Shown here: one piece after another, positions 1 to 8,226 of the stretch
Layout of the letters: each line of letters begins with the position of its first letter
Position numbering within the stretch: the stretch's first letter is position 1
NCBI RefSeq assembly: GCF_040782645.1
Contig: NZ_CP160403.1
Coordinates: forward strand, 5,987,001 to 6,051,000
Reading direction: 5' to 3'
Source: Streptomyces sp. HUAS ZL42
GTDB lineage: Bacteria > Actinomycetota > Actinomycetes > Streptomycetales > Streptomycetaceae
DNA: 64,000 bases
Made by a program: the position numbers and the translations under genes
Notes under the pieces: model-generated
What the model saw: the letters and a program-made list of their open reading frames with translations, nothing else
What the model was told of the DNA's origin: nothing
Databases searched by the model: none

Positions 1-474
1 GCCCATGAGCAGGTGCGCACCCTTGCCCGGGCGGCGGGTATGCCGGCGTCCTCGACGTCCTTCGCCTTCGTGCACGCCGTGCAGGAGATCGGGGTGGGGC
101 GGGTGGCGGTCGGGGCGACGTACCCGGAGGACGTCGCCCTGCTGTTCGGGGACTTTCTGCGGGCCGGGGGAGTGTCGGTGAGCTCGGTCCGCAGCTCCGG
201 GATCGTGACGGCGGCGGAGGTCGGGGAGTGGGGGGAGGAACAGGTCTTCTCGCTGGCTCGGTCGGCTGACGCGCCGGACGCGGAGGCGGTGCTGTTGCCG
301 GATACGGCGCTGCACACGGCTGCGTACATTCCCGCGCTGGAGAAGGAGCTGGGTAAGCCGGTGCTTACGGCCAACCAGGTCACGGTGTGGGAGGCGTTGC
401 GGTTGACTGATCGGCGGGTGAATGAGCCGGGGCTGGGGGTGTTGTTCACTCGGGAGCCGATCGTTCAGGTGTGA
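1..474 (+). CDS. Maleate cis-trans isomerase/Asp-Glu racemase-like protein (5' end outside window)
   Basis: The reading frame is open from the first base, so this is the C-terminal part of a longer gene. The roughly 157 visible residues have the look of the second half of the Asp/Glu racemase superfamily (maleate isomerase, arylmalonate decarboxylase): a strand ending in a GATYP segment, then a PDTALHT loop, a GKPVLTANQ segment and a closing helix beginning WEALRL. In this family the loop usually carries a catalytic cysteine (a C-T-x-L pattern); here the corresponding residue is Asp, so classic isomerase or racemase chemistry is doubtful. Probably cytoplasmic. The substrate cannot be told from the sequence. 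The next gene lies 95 bases downstream on the same strand. Confidence 0.6.
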   Translation, partial: AHEQVRTLARAAGMPASSTSFAFVHAVQEIGVGRVAVGATYPEDVALLFGDFLRAGGVSVSSVRSSGIVTAAEVGEWGEEQVFSLARSADAPDAEAVLLPDTALHTAAYIPALEKELGKPVLTANQVTVWEALRLTDRRVNEPGLGVLFTREPIVQV

Positions 475-513
475 GGGGTTCGCCCACCCACCCGCCCGGG
501 AATAAGCGGGGAC

Positions 514-564
514 TGCCTCCTGTTAATCACGCCCGGACACCACACGCCCGAACAACAGGAGGCA
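514..564 (+). promoter_or_regulatory. Inverted repeat that can mask the ribosome binding site of the next gene
   Basis: TGCCTCCTGTT at 514-524 is the exact reverse complement of AACAGGAGGCA at 554-564, separated by 29 bases. The right arm contains the AGGAGG ribosome site of the oxidoreductase starting at 570. In the leader RNA the two arms would form an 11-bp helix that hides that site. No T-run follows, so it does not look like a terminator. The pairing is seen directly; translational control is inferred. Confidence 0.6.
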
Positions 565-569
565 CCCCC

Positions 570-1673
570 GTGGTCGCAGACGAAGCCCCCGCCGACGAGG
601 TCCGAGGTGTCGTGCAGGGCGCCGCTCCCGTGCCGCTCTCCGTGTTGGATCTCGTCACCGTCGGGGCCGGGCGTACCGCGACCGACGCGTTGCGGACCAG
701 TGTGGACTTGGTCCGGCTTGCGGAGGCGCGGGGGTTTCACCGGTACTGGGTCGCCGAGCATCACTCCATGCCCGGCGTCGCCTCCTCCTCGCCCGCGGTG
801 ATCCTTGCCCACCTCGCCGCGCACTCCGAGCGCATCCGGCTCGGCTCGGGCGGTGTCATGCTGCCCAACCACGCGCCCCTCGTGATCGCCGAGCAGTTCG
901 GGACGCTCGAGGCCATGGCGCCCGGCCGTATCGACCTCGGGCTCGGGCGTGCCCCGGGGACCGACGGCGCGACCGCCGCCGCCCTGAGGCGCACCGACCG
1001 GCTGAACGAGGGCGCCGACGACTTCCCCGAGCAGCTCGCCGAGCTCATCCGTTTCCTGGACGACGACTTTCCCGACGGGCACCCGTACGGGCGTATTCAT
1101 GCCGTTCCCGGGCCCGTCCAGGGCACGTCCCCGGGTGGTGTCCAGTCCCCGCACCGGCCGCCCGTCTGGCTGCTCGGCTCCTCCGGCTTCAGTGCCCGCC
1201 TCGCCGGTCTGCTCGGCCTGCCCTTCGCCTTCGCCCACCACTTCTCGGCGCAGAACACCGTCCCGGCCCTCGACCTGTACCGGGAGTCCTTCAAGCCGTC
1301 CCGCGTCCTCGACGCGCCGTACGCCCTCATCGGCGTCTCCGTCCTCGCAACCGACGAGGAGAGCGAGGCCCGGCGGCAGGTTCTTGCCACCGGGCTCAAC
1401 ATGGTGCGGCTGCGGACCGGGCGGCCGGGGCTGTTCCCGACACCCGAGGAGGCCGAGGCCCACGAGTTCAGCCCGATGGAACGGGAGTTCGTCTCCTCCT
1501 GGAACGCCAACATCGTCCACGGCTCCGTGGACGAGGTGCGCTCCGGTCTCGACGAGCTGCAGAAGCGCACCGGAGCCGATGAGCTGATGCTCACCTCCCA
1601 CGCCCATCGCGGTGAGCTGCGGCTGCGTTCCTACGAACTCATCGCCGACGCCTACGGGTTGCCCACCATCTGA
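570..1673 (+). CDS. LLM-class (luciferase-like) flavin-dependent oxidoreductase
   Basis: Predicted 367-residue cytoplasmic TIM-barrel oxidoreductase of the bacterial luciferase superfamily, which uses reduced FMN or F420. Evidence is the typical opening strand [11 protein letters not shown], the segment [19 protein letters not shown] near residues 60-80, [23 protein letters not shown] near 110 and the arginine-rich [12 protein letters not shown] near 130, all characteristic of the MsnO8/YhbW-type subgroup. The GTG at 570 is chosen because AGGAGG lies just upstream; a longer in-frame opening to 471 lacks a ribosome site and would overlap the preceding gene. Translation may be restrained by the hairpin at 514-564. 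Converges with the cyclic-di-GMP gene, with only 12 bases between stops. Substrate unknown. Confidence 0.85.
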   Translation: MVADEAPADEVRGVVQGAAPVPLSVLDLVTVGAGRTATDALRTSVDLVRLAEARGFHRYWVAEHHSMPGVASSSPAVILAHLAAHSERIRLGSGGVMLPNHAPLVIAEQFGTLEAMAPGRIDLGLGRAPGTDGATAAALRRTDRLNEGADDFPEQLAELIRFLDDDFPDGHPYGRIHAVPGPVQGTSPGGVQSPHRPPVWLLGSSGFSARLAGLLGLPFAFAHHFSAQNTVPALDLYRESFKPSRVLDAPYALIGVSVLATDEESEARRQVLATGLNMVRLRTGRPGLFPTPEEAEAHEFSPMEREFVSSWNANIVHGSVDEVRSGLDELQKRTGADELMLTSHAHRGELRLRSYELIADAYGLPTI

Positions 1674-1685
1674 CCCGAGGGGCCG

Positions 1686-3602
1686 TCACGCCTGCGTGCA
1701 GGCCCTGTCGCCCAGCAGCTCGGCGATACGGTCCGGCGACACCGGCCGTGAGTACAGCCACCCCTGGCCGGTGTCACAGCCGATGCGACGCAGCCGGGCG
1801 GCCTGGGCCGAGGTCTCCACGCACTCGGCGGTGACGGTCAGCCCGAGACGGTGGGCCAGCTGGATCATCGCCTCGACGACGACCTCGTCCGCCGGGTTCG
1901 GCGGGGTGCCCGCACCCTCGTACTGGAAGCCGCGGACGAAGGAACCGTCCAGTTTCAGGACCGAGACGGGCAGCCGGCTCAGATAGGCCAGGTTCGAGTA
2001 GCCGGTGCCGAAGTCGTCGATCGCGATGCCCACGCCCATGTCGCTGAGGGCCTGGAGAGCCTGCAACGGCCGGCCCGCCGAGCCCATCACCGCCGACTCG
2101 GTCAGTTCGAGCTGGAGGAGGTGGGGTGGCAGGTCCGTCTCCTCGAGGATCTCCGCCACGTCCGCCACCAGATCCGAGTCCCAGACCTGACGGACCGCCA
2201 CGTTCACGCTCACGAACAGCGGCGGCTCGTCGGGGTGGTCCAGCTGCCAGCGGCGGGCCTGGCGGCAGGAGGCCTCCAGCACCCAGCGGCCCAGCGGCAC
2301 GATCGAGCCGTCCTCCTCCGCCAGTCCGATGAACCGATTCGGCGTCAGCAGACCGAACTGCGGGTGGTTCCAGCGGACGAGCGCCTCGACCCCGCGGATC
2401 CGGCCGTCCGTCATACAGACCAGCGGCTGGTAGTCCAGCATGAACTCGCCGCGCTCGATGGCCGGCCGGAGCGTGGAGGACAGTGCCTGACGGGTCATCA
2501 AGTGGGCGTTGCGCTCGGGGTCGAAGAGCGTCCAGCGGGACTTGCCGTCCACCTTCGCCCAGTACAGCGTCGTATCGGCCGCCTGCATCAGGCCGGTGGC
2601 GGTGGTGCCCGCCGCGTGGCGCTCGACGACACCGATCGACGCGGAGACGGACAGCCGCCGCCCCGCCAGGTCGAAGGGGGCCTGGAGGGCCTGCAGTACG
2701 GATTCGGCGAGATCCGCGAGCTGCTCGGTGCCCGTGGAGTCCTCGATCAGCAGCGCGAACTCGTCGCCGCCGAGTCTGGCCACCAGCGGCGCGCTCGCTC
2801 TGCCGTAACCGGCGTCGTCCGCACAGCGGTTGAGCCGTTCGGCCACGGCCGCCAGCAGACGGTCGCCGACGCGATGGCCGAGGGTGTCGTTGACCGCCTT
2901 GAAGCCGTCGAGATCGAGGTAGCACAGGCCGATCCGGCCCGTGCCGCCCTGCTCGTACGACTCCGACTCCAGCGCGGCCGACAGGCGCTCGAAGAACAGC
3001 GTGCGGTTGGGCAGCCGGGTCGCCGGGTCGTGCATCTGCAAGTGGTGCAGTCGTGCCTGGAGTTCGCGGTGTGCGCTGATGTCGGCGACGGAGAGCAGCA
3101 CGCCGGATGCGGCGTCGGCCAGCGGTGTCGCGGCGACCTGGGCCCACAGCGAGTGTCCGTCGGGGTGCTTCAGACGGCGTGTGCAGCGCAGCTTCGCCCG
3201 GCGGCCGCGCAGGACCTCGCGGTAGGCGTGCCAGGTGCGTGCGTCCGAGGCCAGGTCGAGCAGATCGGCGGCCACCTGCCCGGCGAGCTCGGCGGGTTCG
3301 GCGCCGAGCAGACCGCCGAGCGTGTCGTTCGCGCAGACCACCAGGCCCTCACGGTCGACGACGGCCATGGCGAGCGGGGCGGCCGCGAAGACGGAGCGGT
3401 AGGTGGTGGGGACTTCGGCAGGGACTTCGGCAGGGACTTCCGTGGGCACTTCGGCGGGGGCTGCGATACAGGCATCGGTGTGGGCATCCGGGCGGGTGTC
3501 CGCACCGGTCTCCGTACCGGATGATGTGCTGATGTCGCTCTCTGTGACGGCTGACCGGTCGAGGTCCACCGCGGCCGTCGGCCCTTCGGACGTTGCGCTC
3601 AC
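1686..3602 (-). CDS. cdgA: PAS-GGDEF-EAL cyclic-di-GMP turnover protein (probably CdgA)
   Basis: A 638-residue protein with a Thr/Ser/Pro-rich N-terminal extension (1-66) containing four EVP(A/T) repeats, a PAS domain (about 67-185), a GGDEF domain (about 190-360) with intact GGDEF at 278-282, and an EAL domain (about 380-630) with intact EAL at 406-408. The EAL domain keeps its metal and catalytic residues: the Asn of SVNV, LELTES, the DDFGTG loop, the Lys of LKLDGSF, and AECVET. The RxxD inhibitory site normally five residues before GGDEF is absent. It probably both makes and degrades cyclic-di-GMP, the signal that works with BldD in Streptomyces development. No membrane segment. The name rests on domain order and its position relative to cebR/bglC recalled from S. 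coelicolor (SCO2817), not on a comparison. Confidence 0.9.
   Translation of the reverse strand: MSATSEGPTAAVDLDRSAVTESDISTSSGTETGADTRPDAHTDACIAAPAEVPTEVPAEVPAEVPTTYRSVFAAAPLAMAVVDREGLVVCANDTLGGLLGAEPAELAGQVAADLLDLASDARTWHAYREVLRGRRAKLRCTRRLKHPDGHSLWAQVAATPLADAASGVLLSVADISAHRELQARLHHLQMHDPATRLPNRTLFFERLSAALESESYEQGGTGRIGLCYLDLDGFKAVNDTLGHRVGDRLLAAVAERLNRCADDAGYGRASAPLVARLGGDEFALLIEDSTGTEQLADLAESVLQALQAPFDLAGRRLSVSASIGVVERHAAGTTATGLMQAADTTLYWAKVDGKSRWTLFDPERNAHLMTRQALSSTLRPAIERGEFMLDYQPLVCMTDGRIRGVEALVRWNHPQFGLLTPNRFIGLAEEDGSIVPLGRWVLEASCRQARRWQLDHPDEPPLFVSVNVAVRQVWDSDLVADVAEILEETDLPPHLLQLELTESAVMGSAGRPLQALQALSDMGVGIAIDDFGTGYSNLAYLSRLPVSVLKLDGSFVRGFQYEGAGTPPNPADEVVVEAMIQLAHRLGLTVTAECVETSAQAARLRRIGCDTGQGWLYSRPVSPDRIAELLGDRACTQA
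3409..3456 (+). repeat. Four 12-bp tandem repeats inside the cyclic-di-GMP gene
   Basis: Units 3409-3420 and 3421-3432 are identical (gggacttcggca); 3433-3444 and 3445-3456 are variants. They encode EVP(A/T) tetrapeptides on the minus strand in the linker before the PAS domain. Length is a multiple of three, so changes in copy number keep the frame. Confidence 0.85.
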
Positions 3603-3913
3603 CGTTGCTCCCGCCGTGCACTAGATCGCTGTCCGCCAGGAAAGTGTGCCGATCATAGAGGCTGGCCCCAGGCCCTTCCAGCCGCTCTCCAGTGTCCCGG
3701 AATCATCGACCCTTCTGGCAGATCGTTTCTGCCCGCACCTGGACGGGTTTTTCAGGCGGGCGACCAGATGTGACGTTCCGTGAGTGCCCTCGGGGTGTCG
3801 GTTGTACACCGCTGCCCGGCCCTTCACTCATCCGGGTCAGACAAACAAGGCATAAAACCATAAAGTCACACAGGCTGGGTGCGGTGTCCCGTGAACCGCA
3901 CCCGGAGGTCCCT
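3603..3913. other. Divergent intergenic region
   Basis: This 311-base gap separates the starts of the cyclic-di-GMP gene (minus) and the secreted protease gene (plus), so it should hold both promoters. An unusually AT-rich stretch lies at about 3841-3872, just before the protease gene. I see no convincing operator, no ribosome-site-supported small gene and no RNA gene. Confidence 0.5.
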
Positions 3914-5176
3914 GTGCCGCGTCAGCTCCCGCGCGCCCGACTGCGCAGCACCGCGGCCGTGTTCACCACCCTCTCGGCGCTGGCCGCCACCTCCCTGTTC
4001 GCCGACCCGTCGGCCGCCGAGCCCTTCGCCACGGCTCCCTGCGCCCTGCAGCGCACCGAGGCCCACCACTCGGAGGGACTGGACACCTGGAACGCCGCCT
4101 ACCCGCGGCCGACCCGCTCGCTGGACGCGGTGATGATCTTCCTGTCCTTCCCGGACTGGCCCCCGATGACCACCCCCGCCGAGCTGGCCGCCGACCACTT
4201 CCCGGCCACCAGCCGCTACTTCCAGCAGGCCTCCTACGGCAGGTTCGTCCTGCGCCCGCATCCGCTGAGTCACTGGATCCGGATGCCGAAGCCGTCCACC
4301 GCCTACGCCATAAGGCGCGACTGGAGCCCCGCTCAACGGGCCGCCTACCTGCACGACGCACTCGCGGCCGCCGACGGCCGGGTCGACTTCTCGCGGTACG
4401 ACATCGTGTACTTCGTCGCCGATCCGGGTGCCCCCGGTGTCGACTCGGACGCCACGAAGGTCGTCAATCTCGACGCCCCGCTGCATGCGGACGGTACGGA
4501 CATCCGCCGGGTCGTCACGGTCTTCGAGCAGCACCCGCCGGACCGGCTGGTCCTCGCCCACGAGACGGGGCACGTCTTCGACCTGCCGGACCTCTACCAC
4601 CGGCCGGTGGACGGCAAGGGCGACTGGGACACCTTCGTCGGCGACTGGGACCTGATGGGCAGCCAGTTCGGCCTCGCTCCCGATCTGTTCGGCTGGCACA
4701 AGTGGAAGCTGGGGTGGCTGGATTCGCGCCAGGTGGTGTGTCTGCGGGGGCGCGGCCCGACACGGCTGACTCTGGAACCACTGGGTGCCGGGCCGGGGGT
4801 GCCGGTCACGGGCGCCGCCGGGGCGCCGGCGTTCGGACTCGGCAGGGGCACCAAGCTCGCGGTCGTGCGCACCGGGACCGACAGTGTCCTCGCCTTCGAG
4901 GCGCGCGGACCTGTGGGCGAGGACGCGGCCGCCTGCCGCGCCGGAGTGCTTGTCTACCGGGTGAGCAGTGACGCCGAGTCCGGGCGCGGCCCGGTCGAGG
5001 TGATCGACGCGCACCCGCACACGGAGGCCTGCTGGGAGAACTCGGTCTACCCACCCCTGGCGGACGCTCCCGTCGCCCTCGGCGAGAGCTTCACCGTGCC
5101 GGGCGAGGGGGTACGGGTGGAAGTGGAGGGGCGTACGGCTTCCGGGGCGTGGACCGTGAAGATCACGACGGGGTGA
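3914..5176 (+). CDS. Secreted M6-type zinc metalloprotease-like protein
   Basis: Predicted 420-residue exported protease. The GTG at 3914 follows GGAGG at 3904-3908 and yields an arginine-rich start, a hydrophobic stretch AAVFTTLSALAATSLFA and an Ala-rich cleavage region ending about residue 35. The zinc signature HETGH, followed by VFDLPDLY, matches the HExxHxxxxPDLY pattern of the immune inhibitor A (M6) family. The segment GDWDLMGS downstream also fits M6 enzymes, which carry a conserved DxMG-type turn after the zinc helix. The C-terminal third is beta-rich with several cysteines that may form disulfides. It is shorter than full M6 proteases, so a minimal form. Expected role is extracellular protein breakdown. 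Followed by a terminator hairpin. Confidence 0.8.
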   Translation: MPRQLPRARLRSTAAVFTTLSALAATSLFADPSAAEPFATAPCALQRTEAHHSEGLDTWNAAYPRPTRSLDAVMIFLSFPDWPPMTTPAELAADHFPATSRYFQQASYGRFVLRPHPLSHWIRMPKPSTAYAIRRDWSPAQRAAYLHDALAAADGRVDFSRYDIVYFVADPGAPGVDSDATKVVNLDAPLHADGTDIRRVVTVFEQHPPDRLVLAHETGHVFDLPDLYHRPVDGKGDWDTFVGDWDLMGSQFGLAPDLFGWHKWKLGWLDSRQVVCLRGRGPTRLTLEPLGAGPGVPVTGAAGAPAFGLGRGTKLAVVRTGTDSVLAFEARGPVGEDAAACRAGVLVYRVSSDAESGRGPVEVIDAHPHTEACWENSVYPPLADAPVALGESFTVPGEGVRVEVEGRTASGAWTVKITTG

Positions 5177-5224
5177 GTGTGAAGGTCGCGACGTGGTCTT
5201 CCGGCGCGGACTCGCGCACAGAGA

Positions 5225-5253
5225 AAAGGCCCCTCGCTTGCGCGAAGGGCCTC
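5225..5253. terminator. Hairpin terminator
   Basis: AGGCCC...GGGCCT with an inner CGC/GCG pair forms a stem around a short loop at 5227-5252, between the protease stop and tRNA-Lys. Because the tRNA is on the opposite strand, the hairpin can serve both transcripts. Confidence 0.6.
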
Positions 5254-5262
5254 TCACTGTCG

Positions 5263-5336
5263 TGCGCCGCCAGGGACTCGAACCCCGGACCCGCTGATTA
5301 AGAGTCAGCTGCTCTAACCAACTGAGCTAGCGGCGC
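5263..5336 (-). tRNA. tRNA-Lys (CTT)
   Basis: A 74-base cloverleaf on the minus strand: acceptor GCGCCGC pairs with GCGGCGC, the D-arm is GCTC...GAGC, the anticodon stem GCTGA/TCAGC holds the loop CTCTTAA with anticodon CTT, and the T-arm has the TTCGAGT loop. CCA is not encoded. The 3' end of the upstream 193-codon gene on the same strand overlaps its first ten bases. Confidence 0.97.
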
Positions 5337-5908
5337 CTGCTGACGTCGTAGACCTTAGCATCCTGATCGGCGGGAGGAAAAATCGATATGCGGATAGCCG
5401 CTCGGGCGGCCCTCACCGCAGCCCAGAGCAGGACCTCCGGACCCGGCAGCCAGGGGTGACGCGTGTCCGGGGCGACCAGCCAGCGGGCACCGGAGGGGGC
5501 GGAGGGGAGAGCCGTGGGGATGGGGGCCGGTACGGTCACCGCGTCCCCGTTGCCGTGGCACAGCAGGGGCGGAACGTCCGCCGTACGACCGTCCCGGCGG
5601 CCGTGGGACCCCCACTCCTCCCACTCCAGGAGCGAAGGAAGCCGCTGGGCCGTGCCGGGCGTCGCGAACAGCAGGATCCGCCCCCGGAACTCGGCGACCG
5701 GCCCGGATCCGGGCCCCTCGGTCCAGAGGCGGTCGAGCATCCGGCGCCCGAAGATGGCCGGCGCGTTGACGACGTCGAAGACGGTTCCGCAGGGCAGTAC
5801 GACGGGTGCCCCGGGCTGTTCCTCCCAGAGGGCGAGCGTGCTGCGCGGATACGTTCCTGTCGAGGCGAGCCAGGCGGCTCCGTCAGAGGTGACCCATGCG
5901 CTGCTCAT
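5327..5908 (-). CDS. Prim-pol-like (bifunctional primase/polymerase N-terminal) small protein
   Basis: Encodes 193 residues. Its internal sequence, with an aspartate-containing GTVFDVVNAPAIFGRRMLDRLW helix region, a GPVAEFRGRILLFATPGT segment and LPSLLEWEEW, resembles the short Streptomyces proteins assigned to the primase/polymerase N-terminal family. Whether the polymerase site is complete is not clear, so enzymatic activity should not be assumed; the DNA link is family-level inference. No signal peptide or membrane helix. The TAG stop lies in the 5' end of tRNA-Lys, so the gene and the tRNA overlap by ten bases and may share a transcript. Confidence 0.6.
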   Translation of the reverse strand: MSSAWVTSDGAAWLASTGTYPRSTLALWEEQPGAPVVLPCGTVFDVVNAPAIFGRRMLDRLWTEGPGSGPVAEFRGRILLFATPGTAQRLPSLLEWEEWGSHGRRDGRTADVPPLLCHGNGDAVTVPAPIPTALPSAPSGARWLVAPDTRHPWLPGPEVLLWAAVRAARAAIRISIFPPADQDAKVYDVSRRR

Positions 5909-6031
5909 GCCATCTACATCTACCGGCGGTGAACAACCGATTCCAGAGGGTTGCGGGAATCCGGGACAGGGTGGGGCGGGAGGGAGTATCTTGCCCTCCT
6001 GGCATATGCCGGTGCGGTGGCCGGAGCCGGA

Positions 6032-6400
6032 TCACACGGGGTCGGCGGTTCCGCGGCCCTCGACGGCCCCCCGCATCAGATCCCGCCCGAACTCGACCAT
6101 CTTCTTCGCGTAGTCCTCGGTCCACTCGGCCTCCTCGCCGATGTCCGCCGGGGTCAGCCGGTCGAACCGGCGCGGGTCGGCGAGCTGGGCCGCGGCGATC
6201 GCCTGGAACTCCACCGCCCGGTCGGCGGCCGCACGGAAGGCCTGCGTCAGCTCCGTCGCACGGGCCAGCAGCGCCCGCGGATCGTCGATCGACTCCAGAT
6301 CGAAGAAGTGCTCAGGGTCGGCGGCCACCTCCGCGGGCTCGAACAGCAGGGGCGCGGGGCGTAGCCGCGGTTCGTTCCGACGCGGCGTGGGCTCCGCCAT
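6032..6400 (-). CDS. Conserved hypothetical protein (122 aa)
   Basis: The ATG at 6400 follows a strong GGAGGAG site; the frame can be read further upstream but only through the repeat region, without a ribosome site. The 122-residue product is soluble and mostly helical, with an acidic N-terminal half (AADPEHFFDLESIDDPRALLARATELTQAFRAAADRAVEFQAIAAAQLADP), a conserved-looking RFDRLTPADIGEEAEWTEDYAKKMVEFG helix pair and no membrane segment. I do not recognise a family. It lies 473 bases downstream of the helicase gene on the same strand, separated by the tandem repeats, so it probably has its own promoter. Confidence 0.7.
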   Translation of the reverse strand: MAEPTPRRNEPRLRPAPLLFEPAEVAADPEHFFDLESIDDPRALLARATELTQAFRAAADRAVEFQAIAAAQLADPRRFDRLTPADIGEEAEWTEDYAKKMVEFGRDLMRGAVEGRGTADPV

Positions 6401-6565
6401 GTCTTCTCCTCCTCGTACGGTTGCCGGTGGCGCCGCCTTCTGGTTGTGCCACCCTCCATTGTCTCGCGCCGCCGCAAGGGGGCCCGTTGGCCCCGCCTTC
6501 TCAAGGTCTCCAGCCCAAGGGATGTTCCCCCGGGCAGGGGGCCGGTCACGGTTTCCAGCGCACCC

Positions 6566-6950
6566 GATGCTCCCCGAGGAGCGTCGGCACCGTGTGATTG
6601 GCTTCCCGGCTGTCCGGGCTGTGTCCCATGGCCGTCTTCGGTGGTGTGCCGCCGTGTCGGCCTGCCGCTGCCGTGGCGCCCGGTGCCGGCCGGGCGGGTG
6701 CCGGGTGCCGGTCATGGTCTCCAGACGACCTGATGTTTCCCGAGGACCGTTGGCACCGTGTGATTGGCCTCCGGGCTGTCCGGGCTGTGTCCCATGGCCG
6801 TCTTCGGTGGTGTGCCGCCGTGTCGGCCTGCCGCTGCCGTGGCGCTCCGCGCCGGGCGGGTGCGGGGTTCCCCTCACGGTGTCCAGACGACCCGATGTTT
6901 CCCGAGGAGTGCCAGCACCGCGTGATTCGCCTCCCAGCCGTCCGGGAACT
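6566..6950. repeat. Tandem degenerate copies of the helicase gene's 3' tail
   Basis: Unit A (6566-6731, 166 bp) and unit B (6732-6893, 162 bp) are direct repeats with a long identical core (gtgattgg..., then ccatggccgtcttcggtggt and onward to about 6842). Both begin with a sequence matching the authentic end of the helicase gene at 6894-6950. Read on the minus strand, unit B gives EANHTVPTVLGKHQVVW against the real C-terminus EANHAVLALLGKHRVVW; unit A is more diverged, and a further partial copy is visible at about 6518-6565. The units carry no stop-free gene with a ribosome site. They fill most of the 473-base gap between the helicase gene and the 122-aa gene. Confidence 0.85.
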
Positions 6951-8226
6951 TCACGAGCGTCCCCAGCTGTACCGGTTCCGTCGACGGATAGTCGTCCAGG
7001 AGCTCGCCCACGCCCGCCCGGCACACCACGATGCACGCGTGACGGTGGCGGGAGGCCAGGACGCAGAGGCGGCCCGTTTCCAGGTGGAAGGCGGTGGCGT
7101 CCGGGCGGCCCGAGAGCGGGTGCAGGACCACCGTCACGTCGTACTCCCGGCCCTGCAGCCGGTTCGCCGTGTCCACGGTGACGTCCGTGACGCCCAGCTC
7201 CGCCAGGGCCGTCCGTACCGCCGCGGCCTGGTCGCGGTGGGCCGTGCCGACGGCGATCCGGTCGGCGGTGAGGGGGACGGGCCCCGACGACCGCTCGGAC
7301 ACGGCCGCTCCGCCCCGGTCCAGCAGCCGTCGTACGACCACGGCCACGGCCCGGACCGCCTCCGGGTCCGTGCGCGGCGTGTGCCGGGCCGGCAGCTCCA
7401 GCAGGCCCCAGCCCGAGTCCGCCGCCTCGTCGATCACCCGGTCCGGGCCCGAACCGTCCGAGGCGACGGCGAAGGACAGCCGGCGGTCGTCGTGGTCCGT
7501 GCCGCTGCGGAAGGGGGTGTAGGGGTAGAAGGCGTCCGACACCAGCGGCGCGGCCGACGCCGGGAGCCGCCAGGACACCGGGAGACGGTGCTGCGGCAGG
7601 TCAGGGTTGTGCGCGAGCAGAGTCGTCACGGCAGAGGCCGACGGGTCGTACGACAGGCCCGCCCACTGCTCACTGCCCACGATCGCGAACGGGTCCAGCT
7701 GACCCGGGTCGCCCACGAACAGCGCCCGCTCGAACAGCCCGGCAACGGCGAGGAGCGAGTCCGAGCGCATCTGGTACGCCTCGTCGACGATCGCGTGCCG
7801 CCACGGCTCGTCCACCTTCACATGCGCCCACTTGGCCGCCGTCGAGATCACCACCGGGAGACCGGTCAGCTCCGCTGCCTTCGCCGACTTGCGGACGTTC
7901 GGCAGGTCGTCGAGCGCCTTGTCGTACGGATCGGCGTCGCTGCTGTGCAGTCGGCCGACCGGCAGTTCGGGGTCCTTCTCGGCGAGCCGGACGACCAGGT
8001 CGTCCACCTGCGCGTTCGTCTGCGCCACCACCATCAGCGGGCGTCCCGCGTCGGCGAGTTCGAGCGCCGCGCGGACGACGAGCGTGGACTTGCCGGCGCC
8101 GGGCGGGGAGTCCACCACGACACCACGCGCCGAGCCCTGCAGCGTGTCGTGGAGGATTCGCTCGGTCGCGCGGGAGGCTGCCGAGCCGGGGTCGAACGCG
8201 GCCTCCTCGGTCTGGGGCGCGGTCAC
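6874..8226 (-). CDS. Superfamily 1 (UPF1/Dna2-like) DNA/RNA helicase
   Basis: Predicted 450-residue ATP-dependent helicase. Motifs are in order: Walker A SPPGAGKST at 40-48, the Ia-like AQTNAQVDDLV near 68-78, Walker B DEAYQ at 148-152, motif III GDPGQLDPF at 172-180, a WRLP segment (motif IV region), motif V-like DTANRLQGREYDVTVV, and motif VI-like SRHRHACIVV. This order and the DEA(Y)Q and GDPGQ forms match the SF1B UPF1/Dna2 group. The GTG at 8226 follows GGAGGACCTCCT and overlaps the previous stop as GTGA, so it is translationally coupled to the upstream 531-aa gene. The 3' tail is repeated downstream. Third gene of the nuclease/unknown/helicase operon; DNA repair or phage defence are inferences. 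Confidence 0.85.
   Translation of the reverse strand: MTAPQTEEAAFDPGSAASRATERILHDTLQGSARGVVVDSPPGAGKSTLVVRAALELADAGRPLMVVAQTNAQVDDLVVRLAEKDPELPVGRLHSSDADPYDKALDDLPNVRKSAKAAELTGLPVVISTAAKWAHVKVDEPWRHAIVDEAYQMRSDSLLAVAGLFERALFVGDPGQLDPFAIVGSEQWAGLSYDPSASAVTTLLAHNPDLPQHRLPVSWRLPASAAPLVSDAFYPYTPFRSGTDHDDRRLSFAVASDGSGPDRVIDEAADSGWGLLELPARHTPRTDPEAVRAVAVVVRRLLDRGGAAVSERSSGPVPLTADRIAVGTAHRDQAAAVRTALAELGVTDVTVDTANRLQGREYDVTVVLHPLSGRPDATAFHLETGRLCVLASRHRHACIVVCRAGVGELLDDYPSTEPVQLGTLVKFPDGWEANHAVLALLGKHRVVWTP

Noticed and set aside
465..1607. Long minus-strand open frame (380 codons) opposite the flavin oxidoreductase gene
   Set aside because: It is the shadow frame of a GC-rich gene: low-complexity Gly/Val/Asp composition, no ribosome site and no family features.
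1851..3524. 557-codon plus-strand frame opposite the cyclic-di-GMP gene
   Set aside because: Arg/Gln/Gly/Val-rich shadow translation; the minus strand has unmistakable PAS-GGDEF-EAL motifs.
6401..7036. N-terminal extension of the 122-aa hypothetical gene through the repeats
   Set aside because: The extension has no ribosome site and reads through repeat units; ATG 6400 has a strong GGAGGAG.
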